A stretch of 64,000 nucleotides of DNA, taken from Roseiconus lacunae (GTDB lineage: Bacteria > Planctomycetota > Planctomycetia > Pirellulales > Pirellulaceae). The translations under genes and the position numbers were made by a program. The stretch spans positions 1 to 64,000 of the forward strand of contig NZ_VSZO01000015.1 of NCBI RefSeq assembly GCF_008312935.1, read 5' to 3'. Below, piece by piece: positions 45,593 to 54,288 of this stretch (positions are counted from its first letter, which is position 1; every line of letters starts with the position of its first letter). The notes under the pieces are model-generated. The model was given only the letters and a program-made list of their open reading frames with translations, was not told where the DNA came from and made no database searches.

Positions 45593-47980
45593 ATGCTTGA
45601 TCCCAAAGTCCAATCGCTACTCGATTCACTGCGCGGGCGGATTCGTCGCTACGTCATCTGGGATTCATTGTTGGCGATCGCCGCGATCGTGTTGGCAGCC
45701 TTTTGGATTGGCTTGCTGATCGACTACGTTCCCGTGACACTCGGCGGTGATGAAATGCCGCGTTCGGCTCGTAGTGTCCTATTGGTCGCCGTCGGATTCG
45801 TTGTCCTGCTGGTGACCACGCGTATGCTTCTGTCGCGTCTTAATCGCCCGCTACCGGACGACAGTCTGGCGTTGCTCGTCGAACGTCAGCATCAATCTCT
45901 TGGTGGCCGGCTTGTTACCGCGGTCCAACTTTCACAACCGGGACGGTCGGGCGACACACACTCTGCGGAACTATTGAAACGGGTTCGCGAAGAGGCGGCT
46001 GCTGAAATCGATCGCGTCGATCCGAAGCGAGTCTTTCGATCGGAGCCGTTGGTGAAGAAGGCGATGATTGTCGTCCCGCTGTTGTTGATGATGTTGGGGT
46101 TTGCGATCTTTAGTCCCTCGGCATTCGGCCGAGCCGCGGCACGGTTGACGTTACTTTCGGACGCCAAATGGCCGCGGCGAGCCAACTTGGAAATGGTTGG
46201 AATCGAGCTGCAAGCGATATCGGCAGCCGCTTCGGCGGACGAGCAAACGATCCGATTGGAGTTCGAAGAACAATCGATTCGGTTACCGATTGGAAGCAAT
46301 CCGACGCTTCGTGTCCAAGCGAACGCAGAGGACTTCGAAGTCCCGACAGTTTGCACGCTGTACTATGAAACCGAAAGCGGGACGCGTGGCCAATCAAACT
46401 TTCGTCGCGTCGGACGCGTTCGTGATGGCTTTCAAGCGTTCGTCCTTGATGGCCCGCCGCTGAGTAACTTGGGGGAATCGTTTACGTTTTCAATCCAAGG
46501 GTTGGATGATCGATTGAACGATTTTCGTGTCGAAGCCGTCGCCCCGCCTGCGATCACGGAGATGAAAGTTCGTGTTCGGTATCCCGACTATTTGCGTCAA
46601 TCTTCGACGACCGGCCAGACCGGTGAAATCGATTTCGAAACTGAGTACCAAGCCGGGCTACGAATTAGCGAAGGTAGCGACGTGATCCTCGAAGCTACAA
46701 CGAGTGGTCCGATCGGAGCGGTCGATGCTTCCCTTGAATTTCAGGGCAAAGAGCATGACCCGGAGTCTATCGAGATCGCTGAGGATCGACGATCATTCCG
46801 CGTTCGATTGGATGATTTCCGCGACCCGACTGCCATTCGTCTGGTCCCCGCCGGCCCAGACGGGATCAGTGCTCAAGCCCCTTTTCGATACTTCGTTGGC
46901 GCGATCGTTGACGAACCGCCCAGCGTGAATCTAAAGATTGCCGGAATCCAAGCCGCGATCACTCCGATTGCCCTGCTCCCGCTCGAATGCGATGTCAAGG
47001 ATGACTACGGCGTCTATTCGCTGACCGCCAACGTCGGCCGCACGAACGCTCAAACGGCAGAACAAGAGTCGCCGGAAGCAGATGCATCAGCAGCGGCGGA
47101 AGCCGATCGGAACCAGGAAGACAAACAATCGACATTGACGGTCGAAATGGACCCGGATCGTGACGGGCAGGCGAGCACGGAGATCGATCTCCGGGAATTG
47201 ACGAACTCCGAAGTCATCGCGCCACTTGAGCCGGGTGACTCGATTAGTGTTTACGCAGAAGCCAAAGATGGTTTCAATTTAGATGGAACACATTTGACGA
47301 CCAGCGAGATATTTCGATTGCAGGTCGTCACTCCGGAAGAATTGCTCACGCTGCTAGAGCGACGCGAGCTTGGGTTACGCACCCGATTGGAGCAGACGGT
47401 GACTGAAACGCAGGGACTTCGTGACCAACTGGCAAAATTCAAAGTCGAAGGCTTTGAATTTGACACCCCCACTGAAACGGACTCCGAAGCCGGAGCGAGC
47501 GGGGAGCAATCCCGGTCGCGACAACTGCAGATCCTACGCCTTCGCATCCAGCAGAGTGGTTTGCAAGCAAGTAAGACTTCGCAAGAACTGGTCGGAATCG
47601 CCGAGTCACTTGACGATTTGTTGCGCGAAATGACGAACAACCGTATCGATTCCAAAGACCGGCAGGAGCGCCTGGGGAGTGGGGTGCGCGATCCACTGCG
47701 GGCCGTCGTGGATGGTTCGATGCAGGATCTGATGGCGGCGATTGACGCGATTGAGTTGACCGCGGACTCTCCGGAAAAAGCAGCGAATAACACGGATAAA
47801 TCGATCGCGGCGGCCGACAAAGTCCTGCTCGAATTGACGGCTGTCTTGGAAAAGATGCTGGATTTAGAGAGCTATAATGAACTTTTGGACTTAGTTCGTG
47901 GTTTAATTCAAGACCAGGAAGCCCTCCAAGAAGAAACGAAGGAACAACGCAAAAACGCGATCAAAAGCCTGTTTGATTAA
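45593..47980 (+). CDS. large membrane protein, DUF4175-like
   Basis: 795 residues from ATG 45593; an upstream in-frame TTG (45509) gives an implausible leader. Three membrane segments near the N-terminus (about residues 22-44, 63-82 and 158-178) enclose LPDDSLALLVERQHQSLGGRLVTAVQL, a segment also found in large planctomycete and alphaproteobacterial DUF4175 proteins. The rest is an exposed beta-rich domain (FRVEAVAPPAITEMKVRVRYPDYL), a mixed charged linker, and a helical C-terminus rich in Glu, Leu and Asp. Fifth gene of the Bat-like locus, 112 bases after the second VWA gene. Function unknown; probably a structural component of the same complex. Confidence 0.8.
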   Translation: MLDPKVQSLLDSLRGRIRRYVIWDSLLAIAAIVLAAFWIGLLIDYVPVTLGGDEMPRSARSVLLVAVGFVVLLVTTRMLLSRLNRPLPDDSLALLVERQHQSLGGRLVTAVQLSQPGRSGDTHSAELLKRVREEAAAEIDRVDPKRVFRSEPLVKKAMIVVPLLLMMLGFAIFSPSAFGRAAARLTLLSDAKWPRRANLEMVGIELQAISAAASADEQTIRLEFEEQSIRLPIGSNPTLRVQANAEDFEVPTVCTLYYETESGTRGQSNFRRVGRVRDGFQAFVLDGPPLSNLGESFTFSIQGLDDRLNDFRVEAVAPPAITEMKVRVRYPDYLRQSSTTGQTGEIDFETEYQAGLRISEGSDVILEATTSGPIGAVDASLEFQGKEHDPESIEIAEDRRSFRVRLDDFRDPTAIRLVPAGPDGISAQAPFRYFVGAIVDEPPSVNLKIAGIQAAITPIALLPLECDVKDDYGVYSLTANVGRTNAQTAEQESPEADASAAAEADRNQEDKQSTLTVEMDPDRDGQASTEIDLRELTNSEVIAPLEPGDSISVYAEAKDGFNLDGTHLTTSEIFRLQVVTPEELLTLLERRELGLRTRLEQTVTETQGLRDQLAKFKVEGFEFDTPTETDSEAGASGEQSRSRQLQILRLRIQQSGLQASKTSQELVGIAESLDDLLREMTNNRIDSKDRQERLGSGVRDPLRAVVDGSMQDLMAAIDAIELTADSPEKAANNTDKSIAAADKVLLELTAVLEKMLDLESYNELLDLVRGLIQDQEALQEETKEQRKNAIKSLFD

Positions 47981-48043
47981 CGGCTCTGCGACCTGAGATC
48001 GCCGATGTCGGGTCGGGTAATACTCTGAGAATAACTACGGTTC

Positions 48044-48077
48044 ACTGTTCGGCGTGAAAGACTGTTCGGCGAGAAAG
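48044..48077. repeat. 17-base tandem repeat, two units
   Basis: ACTGTTCGGCGTGAAAG (48044-48060) is followed directly by ACTGTTCGGCGAGAAAG (48061-48077), one mismatch. It lies in the 238-base gap before the Glu/Gln-rich protein. Confidence 0.75.
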
Positions 48078-48218
48078 ACGGGAGAGTGGCGTCCACTGGG
48101 ATGCGGTTTTTGAGCTTCCTGCGACGCGGCTTCGATTTTGCCCGGTACGAGCCCGAGCGGTAGACTTTTCCACGCGCGATGTGAACATTGACAAACGGCT
48201 AACGAACCAACCAATCCC

Positions 48219-50003
48219 ATGTCATCCTACTTCCGATTCCTGACCGGCGCGTGCCTCCCCATCGCGATCTGCCTTTCTGGAATCCTGACCATCGGAGGAT
48301 CGGCTTGGGCGCAGCAGACCGATTTAGCTTTGCGGCAAAACGGCGTCGCCGATCGTTATCAACGCTTGGAAGAATTGTTGCTGCGCCTGGCTGATGTCGA
48401 AGCGGCGGAGAATCCCGAGCGTGCAGCACTGTTGCGTCGTGCGGCCAAAGAGTCACGCGAAAAGTTTGTGCTGCAGCAACTACGGTCTGCAGGTGAATCG
48501 CTGCAGAATCAAAAGTATTCTGATGCGATCAACAACCAAGACACCGCCCGGAAAGGGCTCGCTGAGATTCTCAAGTTGCTGACCAGCGAGGATCGAGCCA
48601 ATCGGATTCGCGATGAGAAAGAACGCATCGCCAAGATGATCAAGGACCTAAAGCGGATCGAACGCTCACAACGCAGCACCCGGGCCCGTACCGAAAACGG
48701 GGCCGATATGGAGCAATTGGGCGCCGAGCAGAAATCGATCGGAGATCGTAGCGATGACTTGAAGGACGAACTTTCCGAAGACGATCCATTTTCCGAATCG
48801 GAGCAAGACTCGTCCAAACCTGAGGAGAATGAAAGTTCGGCAGAGAAAGACGACGCCGAAAACAATCCCGCCGAGGGTAGTCAAAAGTCTGACGACGAAT
48901 CTCCACCTTCCGAACCGATGCCTTCAGAGTCGCAAGAGAATTCTGGCGATCCGGCCGGAAGCGACAGTCAGGACGAAAAGGGAAAGCAAGGAGAAAGCGG
49001 AGAGAAGTCTGATTCTGAGACGCAAGGCAAGAAAAAAGACCAAGAGAAGGGCGGAGAACAAGACGGGGCGGAGAAGTCTAGCGAATCTTCCGAATCCGAG
49101 CAGGGGCAGCAAGGAGAGCAAGGGCAACAAGGAGAGCAAGGGCAGAGCGAATCGCAACCTTCGCCGCCCCAGTCTCCCCAGCAATCCGCGGAGCAGAAGT
49201 TGCAAGATGCGATCGAGAAGATGCGTCAGGCGGAGGAGGAACTCGAGAAGGCAAAGCGCGACGAAGCTGTCGAAAATCAAATTGCCGCCGAGGAAAATTT
49301 GCGTCAGGCGATCGACCAGTTAGAGCAGATTTTGCGTCAGCTTCGCGAAGAAGAGATGCAGCGGGAACTTGCTCGGTTGGAAAGTCGTCTAAAAAAGATG
49401 GCCGCAATGCAAGCGGCATTGCTTGAAGATACAGCCCAGCTTGCCGAAACCCCCACGTCGCAACGCAATCGCCAGACGGACTTGCGAGCCGGAGATCTGT
49501 CGTTTGAGCAGAAGAAAATCACCGTCGAAGCTGACCGAGCGATGCTGCTTCTTCGCGAAGAAGGCTCAAGCGTCGCCTTCCCCGAAGTGGTCGAGCAGAT
49601 TCGCAACGACAGCGACAGGATTGCTCAACGATTAGGCAAGTCCCAGATCGATGCCGTCACACAAGGCATTCAACAAGATGTCCTAGCCGCGATCGAAGAA
49701 ATGATTGAAGCGTTGCAGCAGGCGCAGCGTGACCTTGAGAAACAAAAACAACAAGAAGCAGAATCGGGAAAACAACAGGCCGGACAACCGGGCGAACAGC
49801 CGTTGGTGGGGGCAATTTCCGAACTAAAACTCATCCGTACCATGGAAAAGCGGATCAAATCCACGACACAGCGGTATGCCGGGCTTCTACAATCAGATGA
49901 CGCTTCGGCACAAGACTTGCTGCCGATGTTGAAGAATTTGTCGGAACGGCAAGAACGGTTGTACAAAATCACACGCGACTTGCTGATGAGGCGCAACCAA
50001 TAG
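48219..50003 (+). CDS. exported coiled-coil Glu/Gln/Ser-rich protein
   Basis: 594 residues with a signal peptide (about 1-33, ending AWAQQ). The mature protein is almost entirely helical or disordered: a first helical part (about 40-165), a strongly acidic low-complexity stretch (about 175-330, Ser/Glu/Asp then Gln/Gly/Glu repeats), then a long coiled coil (about 325-430) with heptads such as LEKAKRDEAVENQI. No known family. Planctomycete Bat-like loci carry such proteins after the DUF4175-like gene. It may serve as a periplasmic tether or spacer (inference). The Gln/Gly/Glu part is encoded by an 18-base tandem repeat at 49101-49145. Confidence 0.8.
   Translation: MSSYFRFLTGACLPIAICLSGILTIGGSAWAQQTDLALRQNGVADRYQRLEELLLRLADVEAAENPERAALLRRAAKESREKFVLQQLRSAGESLQNQKYSDAINNQDTARKGLAEILKLLTSEDRANRIRDEKERIAKMIKDLKRIERSQRSTRARTENGADMEQLGAEQKSIGDRSDDLKDELSEDDPFSESEQDSSKPEENESSAEKDDAENNPAEGSQKSDDESPPSEPMPSESQENSGDPAGSDSQDEKGKQGESGEKSDSETQGKKKDQEKGGEQDGAEKSSESSESEQGQQGEQGQQGEQGQSESQPSPPQSPQQSAEQKLQDAIEKMRQAEEELEKAKRDEAVENQIAAEENLRQAIDQLEQILRQLREEEMQRELARLESRLKKMAAMQAALLEDTAQLAETPTSQRNRQTDLRAGDLSFEQKKITVEADRAMLLLREEGSSVAFPEVVEQIRNDSDRIAQRLGKSQIDAVTQGIQQDVLAAIEEMIEALQQAQRDLEKQKQQEAESGKQQAGQPGEQPLVGAISELKLIRTMEKRIKSTTQRYAGLLQSDDASAQDLLPMLKNLSERQERLYKITRDLLMRRNQ
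49101..49145 (+). repeat. 18-base coding tandem repeat
   Basis: CAGGGGCAGCAAGGAGAG (49101-49118), CAAGGGCAACAAGGAGAG (49119-49136) and a half unit, encoding QGQQGE repeats. Confidence 0.85.
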
Positions 50004-50029
50004 TCGACTCCAACCACGGCGGACTTATT

Positions 50030-51157
50030 GTGAATCAACGACACGCGACCGCAGCGTCGCACGCAGCAGACCCTCGATCCGAGTCTCATTCGGCGGTCTT
50101 GGCCTTCGCCCTCTGGTTGTTCTTGATCATGTGCGTCCTGCTGACCACCCGGGTTTCGGCAGACGAAGCCCTTCAGAACGAAAAGGCCTGGTCGGCGCTT
50201 AACCACGATCAAATGGCGTCAATGCTGCGCCAGTCGCTTGATGAATACGGAATTGTGCCATCGGTCGTCGATCAGACGTCCTCACAGTTCGCTGTTGACC
50301 TCGGTCAGCAAGGTCTTGACCCAATGGATGCGTTTGTTTCGTCCATCGCTGGGTTAAATGACGCTGTCAAAACGATCTTGGATTTATCAAGTGCCGATCC
50401 AATCGCGGCGGCCGCGAGCATCGATCCTTCGGCACCGCATTACGCCGAAATTGAATCGCTCCCTAAGCCAATTCGCATGACCGTGCGAACTTGGCTTGGC
50501 CGATCACTCGTCCGAGGACGTTTGTACGACGAGGCACTTCCCGTGATCGCCGAAGTCGATGCCTCGGAAACGATTGATCCGGCAAGTTCGTTGTTTTATC
50601 GCGCCGCTTGCTACCACGCCTTGCTGATGAAGAAGGAAGCCCTCGCCGACTTGCGACAGCTGCTCGAAAACGAGGATGACTGCCCCGTTCGATTTTCGAG
50701 GCTTGCGAAGATGATGGTCGCCGACATTAAGCCTTTAAAAGAAGACTCGTTAGACGAGATTGCCCGTCTAATGACCGACGTATCGCGGCGTTTGGATTTG
50801 GGACGCAGTGACGACAAGGTCGAAGGTCAGGAGCAAAAAATCATCGATAAGCTGACTAAGTTGATCGACAAGCTTGAAGAGCAACAACAACAGCAGCAGC
50901 AACAACAGCAACAACAAAGCAGTGGTGGGGCTGGTGGATCCCAAGGCGGGCAGGAAACCCCGATGGATGACAGTCGTATTGCCGGTGCGAATGGGAACGG
51001 CAACGTCAAAAAGAAAGATCTCGATCAAGATCCCGGCTGGGGAAATTTACCGCCTGCCGAGCGGAAAGAGGCATTGCAGAAAATCAGTCGCGATCTTCCA
51101 ACGCATTATCGGGACGCGATCGAAGCTTACTTTCGCAAGCGAGCCGTCCAGAACTGA
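50030..51157 (+). CDS. exported or membrane-anchored protein with poly-Gln tract
   Basis: 375 residues, last gene of the Bat-like locus, starting at GTG 50030, 26 bases after the previous stop. A basic N-terminus and one hydrophobic segment (about 22-40, ending VSADE) suggest a signal peptide or anchor. The following region is helical and TPR-like (RLYDEALPVIAEVDA, SLFYRAACYHALLMKKEALADLRQLL). A coiled segment (IIDKLTKLIDKLEE) runs into an uninterrupted Gln tract of about 11 residues, then Gly/Ser, and the protein ends in a helix (LPTHYRDAIEAYFRKRA) that recurs in planctomycete homologues. Function unknown. Confidence 0.8.
   Translation: MNQRHATAASHAADPRSESHSAVLAFALWLFLIMCVLLTTRVSADEALQNEKAWSALNHDQMASMLRQSLDEYGIVPSVVDQTSSQFAVDLGQQGLDPMDAFVSSIAGLNDAVKTILDLSSADPIAAAASIDPSAPHYAEIESLPKPIRMTVRTWLGRSLVRGRLYDEALPVIAEVDASETIDPASSLFYRAACYHALLMKKEALADLRQLLENEDDCPVRFSRLAKMMVADIKPLKEDSLDEIARLMTDVSRRLDLGRSDDKVEGQEQKIIDKLTKLIDKLEEQQQQQQQQQQQQSSGGAGGSQGGQETPMDDSRIAGANGNGNVKKKDLDQDPGWGNLPPAERKEALQKISRDLPTHYRDAIEAYFRKRAVQN
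50880..50919 (+). repeat. CAA/CAG trinucleotide tract
   Basis: A run of CAA and CAG codons encoding poly-Gln within the preceding gene. Such tracts can change length by replication slippage in steps that keep the frame. Confidence 0.8.
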
Positions 51158-51220
51158 TTTGACGCTTTGCGAAACAGTGTGGGGCAAACGCTGCTAGTGT
51201 TTCATCAAGACTCACTGTTC

Positions 51221-51320
51221 GAGTTTGGCTCGTCAACGTACGGGCGTCAGCCCCGTTTACTGCACCGAAACCGCGGCGAACGCGACGCGGATAATTCTAA
51301 TTTCAAAGGTTGACGAAGCC
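51221..51320 (+). repeat. dispersed stem-loop repeat, family 1, copy F
   Basis: Reads GCTCGTCAACGTACGGGCG, TCAGCCCCGTTTACTGCACC, GAAACCGCGGCGAACGCG and ATAATTCTAATTTCAAAGG. It lies in the gap between the Bat-like locus and rsmD. Confidence 0.7.
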
Positions 51321-51406
51321 CTGTTCATTATTGATGGCCTCGGATCACCGCCATCCTGATTCGATGTGGTACTGGGCAAAGTCTACGGTGACTTTATACT
51401 GCCGGG

Positions 51407-52117
51407 ATGAACCGCCGCAGAAAAAATAGAATCACCGATCCGCGAAGCATCTTGGGCGGAGACGAATCCGCTCAGGGGGCAGCTAACCGCCCTAAAAAAC
51501 CACAAAAACGCCGTCCGGTCAAACTGAGGATCATCGGTGGGAAGATGCGGGGGCGGACCGTCGTGTATCACGGTGCCGAATTCACACGGCCGATGAAGGA
51601 CAGTGTTCGCGAGAACCTGTTCAACATTCTTGGCATGCGGGTCCGTGGCAGTGACGTGATCGATCTTTTCGCCGGAACCGGTGCGGTCACGTTCGAGTCG
51701 CTCAGCCGTGGGGCGAGTTCTGCGATCGCGATCGAGAAAAGCCGACACGCCGTGAACTTCCTGAAAACCACCGCCGAGACGTTGGATGTCACCGATGCCT
51801 TGCGGATCATTCAATCGGACACGTTTCGAATCGCAGCAAGTTTACTCGGACCTCCTGCCGCCGATGCACCTTTATCGGACACCGGTCGAGTTGTGTTTTT
51901 TTGTCCGCCCTACGAAATGTGGGAATCACGAAACGAAGAATTGGCTTCGTTGATTCGGATGGCGATCGACCATTCCCCTCCCGGTAGCGTGATCGTCGCC
52001 GAAACGGACAAGCACCAAGACGAGTCACTGCTGCCGGCGGTCGATTGGGATCATCGCGTCTATGGCGGCACGCGAATTTCCGTTTATGAACCGGAGATGG
52101 TCTGTGGGCTACGCTAG
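51407..52117 (+). CDS. rsmD: RsmD-like RNA methyltransferase
   Basis: A 236-residue protein of the family that methylates N2 of G966 in 16S rRNA. After a basic, disordered N-terminus (about 40 residues) the typical KLRIIGGKMRGRTV and TRPMKDSVRENLFNILG segments appear. The SAM-binding motif is VIDLFAGTGAVTFESLSRG, followed by IAIEKS. Motif IV, normally DPPY/F and catalytic, reads CPPY here (Cys166, Pro167, Pro168, Tyr169). That is a key-residue change which may be lineage-specific or signal altered function. It converges on flhB; the two stop codons overlap by two bases. Confidence 0.85.
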   Translation: MNRRRKNRITDPRSILGGDESAQGAANRPKKPQKRRPVKLRIIGGKMRGRTVVYHGAEFTRPMKDSVRENLFNILGMRVRGSDVIDLFAGTGAVTFESLSRGASSAIAIEKSRHAVNFLKTTAETLDVTDALRIIQSDTFRIAASLLGPPAADAPLSDTGRVVFFCPPYEMWESRNEELASLIRMAIDHSPPGSVIVAETDKHQDESLLPAVDWDHRVYGGTRISVYEPEMVCGLR

Positions 52118-53184
52118 GCCGCCGATCGCATGCGTTGGACGAAGTTCAGGATTTCGGCGACCGCTTGATAAAGCTCGAACGGAATCGCCTTGCCGATATC
52201 GACGTTTTTGTAGAGGAAGCGAGCGACCGGTTTTCGCTCGACGACCGCAACACCGTTTTCTTTCGCGATCTTGATGATCTTTTTCGCCAGGTGATCGGCT
52301 CCTTTGGCAACGACGATCGGTGCGTCCATTGACATTCGGTCGTATTGCAGCGCGACCGCAAAGTGAGTCGGGTTGGTGATCACAACAGAAGCCTTCGGTA
52401 CGTCCGACAGCATCCGTTTTCGACTCATCTCGGCCTGCAGTTGTTTCAACCGGGCGCGAACCATGGGGTCGCCTTCCGTTTGTTTCTGTTCGTCCTTGAG
52501 GTCCTGCCGGCTCATCTTCATATCCTGCAGGTGTTTCCACTTTTGAAAGCCAAGATCAGCGAGTGAAATCACCGTGATCGTCGCAGCGATTGCTAACGAC
52601 GTGTGAATGAGTAGCGAGCCTAGGTAGCCCAACATTTCTGCCGACGTGCTAAGTCCGGACGAGGCGATGTCACCGATACGTCCCCAACCGACGAAGACCG
52701 CGATACAAATGATGACCGTTGACTTGGCGATCGCGAGAGCCCCTCGGACCACACTTCGGATCGAAAATATCTTTTTGAATCCCTGGACCACACTCATTTT
52801 GTCAACCTTTAGCTCCAACGGTTTGGTGCTCAGGTTGAAACTCGTTTGTAGCAGTCCGGTGACAGCGGCAACGACACCGACCGGGATGATCAACATCAGT
52901 ACGGCTGCGCCGACCTGGAAGGTTTCGTCGATGACCACACGAACGATTTGACGCGGGTCAAGTAGGACGAGGTCGAACGAAGTCAGCCGGCGGGATATCG
53001 ATTCACAAATTGTGCCGACAAACCAAGTCCCGCCAAACCAAAAGAATCCCGTGCAGATCGCCAGCATCACGGCGCTAACGAACTCGGAACTAAAACCAAT
53101 TTGACCTTCCTCGCGCGCCTTGCGCAGGCGCTGCGGGGTGGCGTCCTCGGTCCTCTGATCTTTGTCCTGCCCCTGTTCGGCCAT
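52114..53184 (-). CDS. flhB: flagellar export protein FlhB
   Basis: Membrane component of the flagellar type III export gate, which switches substrate from rod/hook to filament. 356 residues. The N-terminus DQRTEDATPQRLRKAREEGQI is standard. Four membrane segments follow, then a cytosolic domain with the autocleavage motif NPTH (in SVVITNPTHFAVAL), and VAKGADHLAKKI and RKPVARFLYKNV blocks. Last gene of the flagellar operon, 9 bases downstream of fliR. Its stop codon overlaps that of convergent rsmD. Confidence 0.97.
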   Translation of the reverse strand: MAEQGQDKDQRTEDATPQRLRKAREEGQIGFSSEFVSAVMLAICTGFFWFGGTWFVGTICESISRRLTSFDLVLLDPRQIVRVVIDETFQVGAAVLMLIIPVGVVAAVTGLLQTSFNLSTKPLELKVDKMSVVQGFKKIFSIRSVVRGALAIAKSTVIICIAVFVGWGRIGDIASSGLSTSAEMLGYLGSLLIHTSLAIAATITVISLADLGFQKWKHLQDMKMSRQDLKDEQKQTEGDPMVRARLKQLQAEMSRKRMLSDVPKASVVITNPTHFAVALQYDRMSMDAPIVVAKGADHLAKKIIKIAKENGVAVVERKPVARFLYKNVDIGKAIPFELYQAVAEILNFVQRMRSAA

Positions 53185-53193
53185 CGATCAACC

Positions 53194-53964
53194 CTATCCG
53201 GCTAACAGGCTAAGGATCGATTCGATGTCTTCTTGAACGCGGAACAAGTACATCTGCATCGCGCCAAAGATGATCGGACTAAATACGAAGAGCAGCAGTA
53301 CGCCGAAACCGACTCTTAGTGGCATCCCGACCGAGAACAGATTCAGCGAGGGAGCGGCGCGATTAAGAAACGCGAGAACCAACGTGACCATCATCAGCAT
53401 CACCAATACCGGGGCGATGATCAGCAGGCCGTAATCATCGGAGTTGCTGAACGCGGCGATGATCGCTTCGGTGGGCAACGTCATCATTCCGACGCGAGTC
53501 AGCACATAATGAAATGAAAAATGAAGTGTCAGGATGATGAAGTGGTGCAGATTGAGTGCAAAGAAGACCAAGATGGAAAACGATTCGAAAACTCGGGAAA
53601 CAAGCGTGGAAGAATCTTGACTGCTGGGATCACTGATCGACGCTAGCGACAAACCAAGTTCCTGGGCGATGTACGAGCCGGCGATTTTTGCCGGCCAAAA
53701 GAACAGTCCCAGTAGCAGGCTCAGCAGCATTCCCGTGAAGACTTCCTTCACGAGCAAAAATGTGAAAATCCAACCGCCGATATCGGTTAGTTCCGTCGCC
53801 GGGATAACCGACTTGGCATCCGCCAACCAGAAAATCGATAGCGACGCAGCCAAACCCACTTTGACCTGAGCGGGAAGTTGTCGTTTGGTAAACAGCGGAA
53901 AGAATGCAACAAAGACCGACACACGCGCCATCACCAACAGGAATAGGGCGATATCGTCAGTCAT
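53194..53964 (-). CDS. fliR: flagellar export protein FliR
   Basis: 256-residue polytopic membrane protein of the export gate (FliPQR pore). Six hydrophobic segments can be counted; the N-terminal LFLLVMARVSVFVAFFPLF and central LGLSLASISDPSS are characteristic. The ATG at 53964 overlaps the fliQ stop by four bases (ATGA). fliP, usually just upstream of fliQ, is absent here. Confidence 0.95.
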   Translation of the reverse strand: MTDDIALFLLVMARVSVFVAFFPLFTKRQLPAQVKVGLAASLSIFWLADAKSVIPATELTDIGGWIFTFLLVKEVFTGMLLSLLLGLFFWPAKIAGSYIAQELGLSLASISDPSSQDSSTLVSRVFESFSILVFFALNLHHFIILTLHFSFHYVLTRVGMMTLPTEAIIAAFSNSDDYGLLIIAPVLVMLMMVTLVLAFLNRAAPSLNLFSVGMPLRVGFGVLLLFVFSPIIFGAMQMYLFRVQEDIESILSLLAG

Positions 53965-54230
53965 CGGATTAGATCAACCATCTGCGTGATCATGCCGGCC
54001 GTATAGTTTTGCAAAGTCTGCAGGTACCACGTCGCGAGAAACATTAAGACGAATACAACTGCGATGATTCGTGGGGCAAACGAAAGCGTTTGCTCTTGAA
54101 TGCTGGTAACCGTCTGACCGATGCTGATCAGCAGCCCAACGATCAGACTGACCGCGACGACAGGGGTGGTCAGCAGCAAAGCCAACGCAAAAAATTCACG
54201 CCCGATAAAGACAGCGTCTTCAATTTCCAT
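53961..54230 (-). CDS. fliQ: flagellar export protein FliQ
   Basis: 89-residue protein with two membrane helices, part of the FliPQR export pore. LALLLTTPVVAVSLIVGLLIS and IQEQTLSFAPRIIAV are standard family segments. It overlaps fliR by four bases and follows the motE-like gene after 58 bases, the widest gap in this part of the operon and the place where fliP would be expected. Confidence 0.95.
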   Translation of the reverse strand: MEIEDAVFIGREFFALALLLTTPVVAVSLIVGLLISIGQTVTSIQEQTLSFAPRIIAVVFVLMFLATWYLQTLQNYTAGMITQMVDLIR

Positions 54231-54288
54231 GACAGGTCCCGTCCGTGGTGCTTGTCCGAAGTATTGGTGACCGAAGTCACAGGCTTAG

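Noticed and set aside
49101..49145. Tandem repeat as a mobile element or CRISPR
   Set aside because: It is in frame within a coding region and encodes a low-complexity Gln/Gly/Glu tract.
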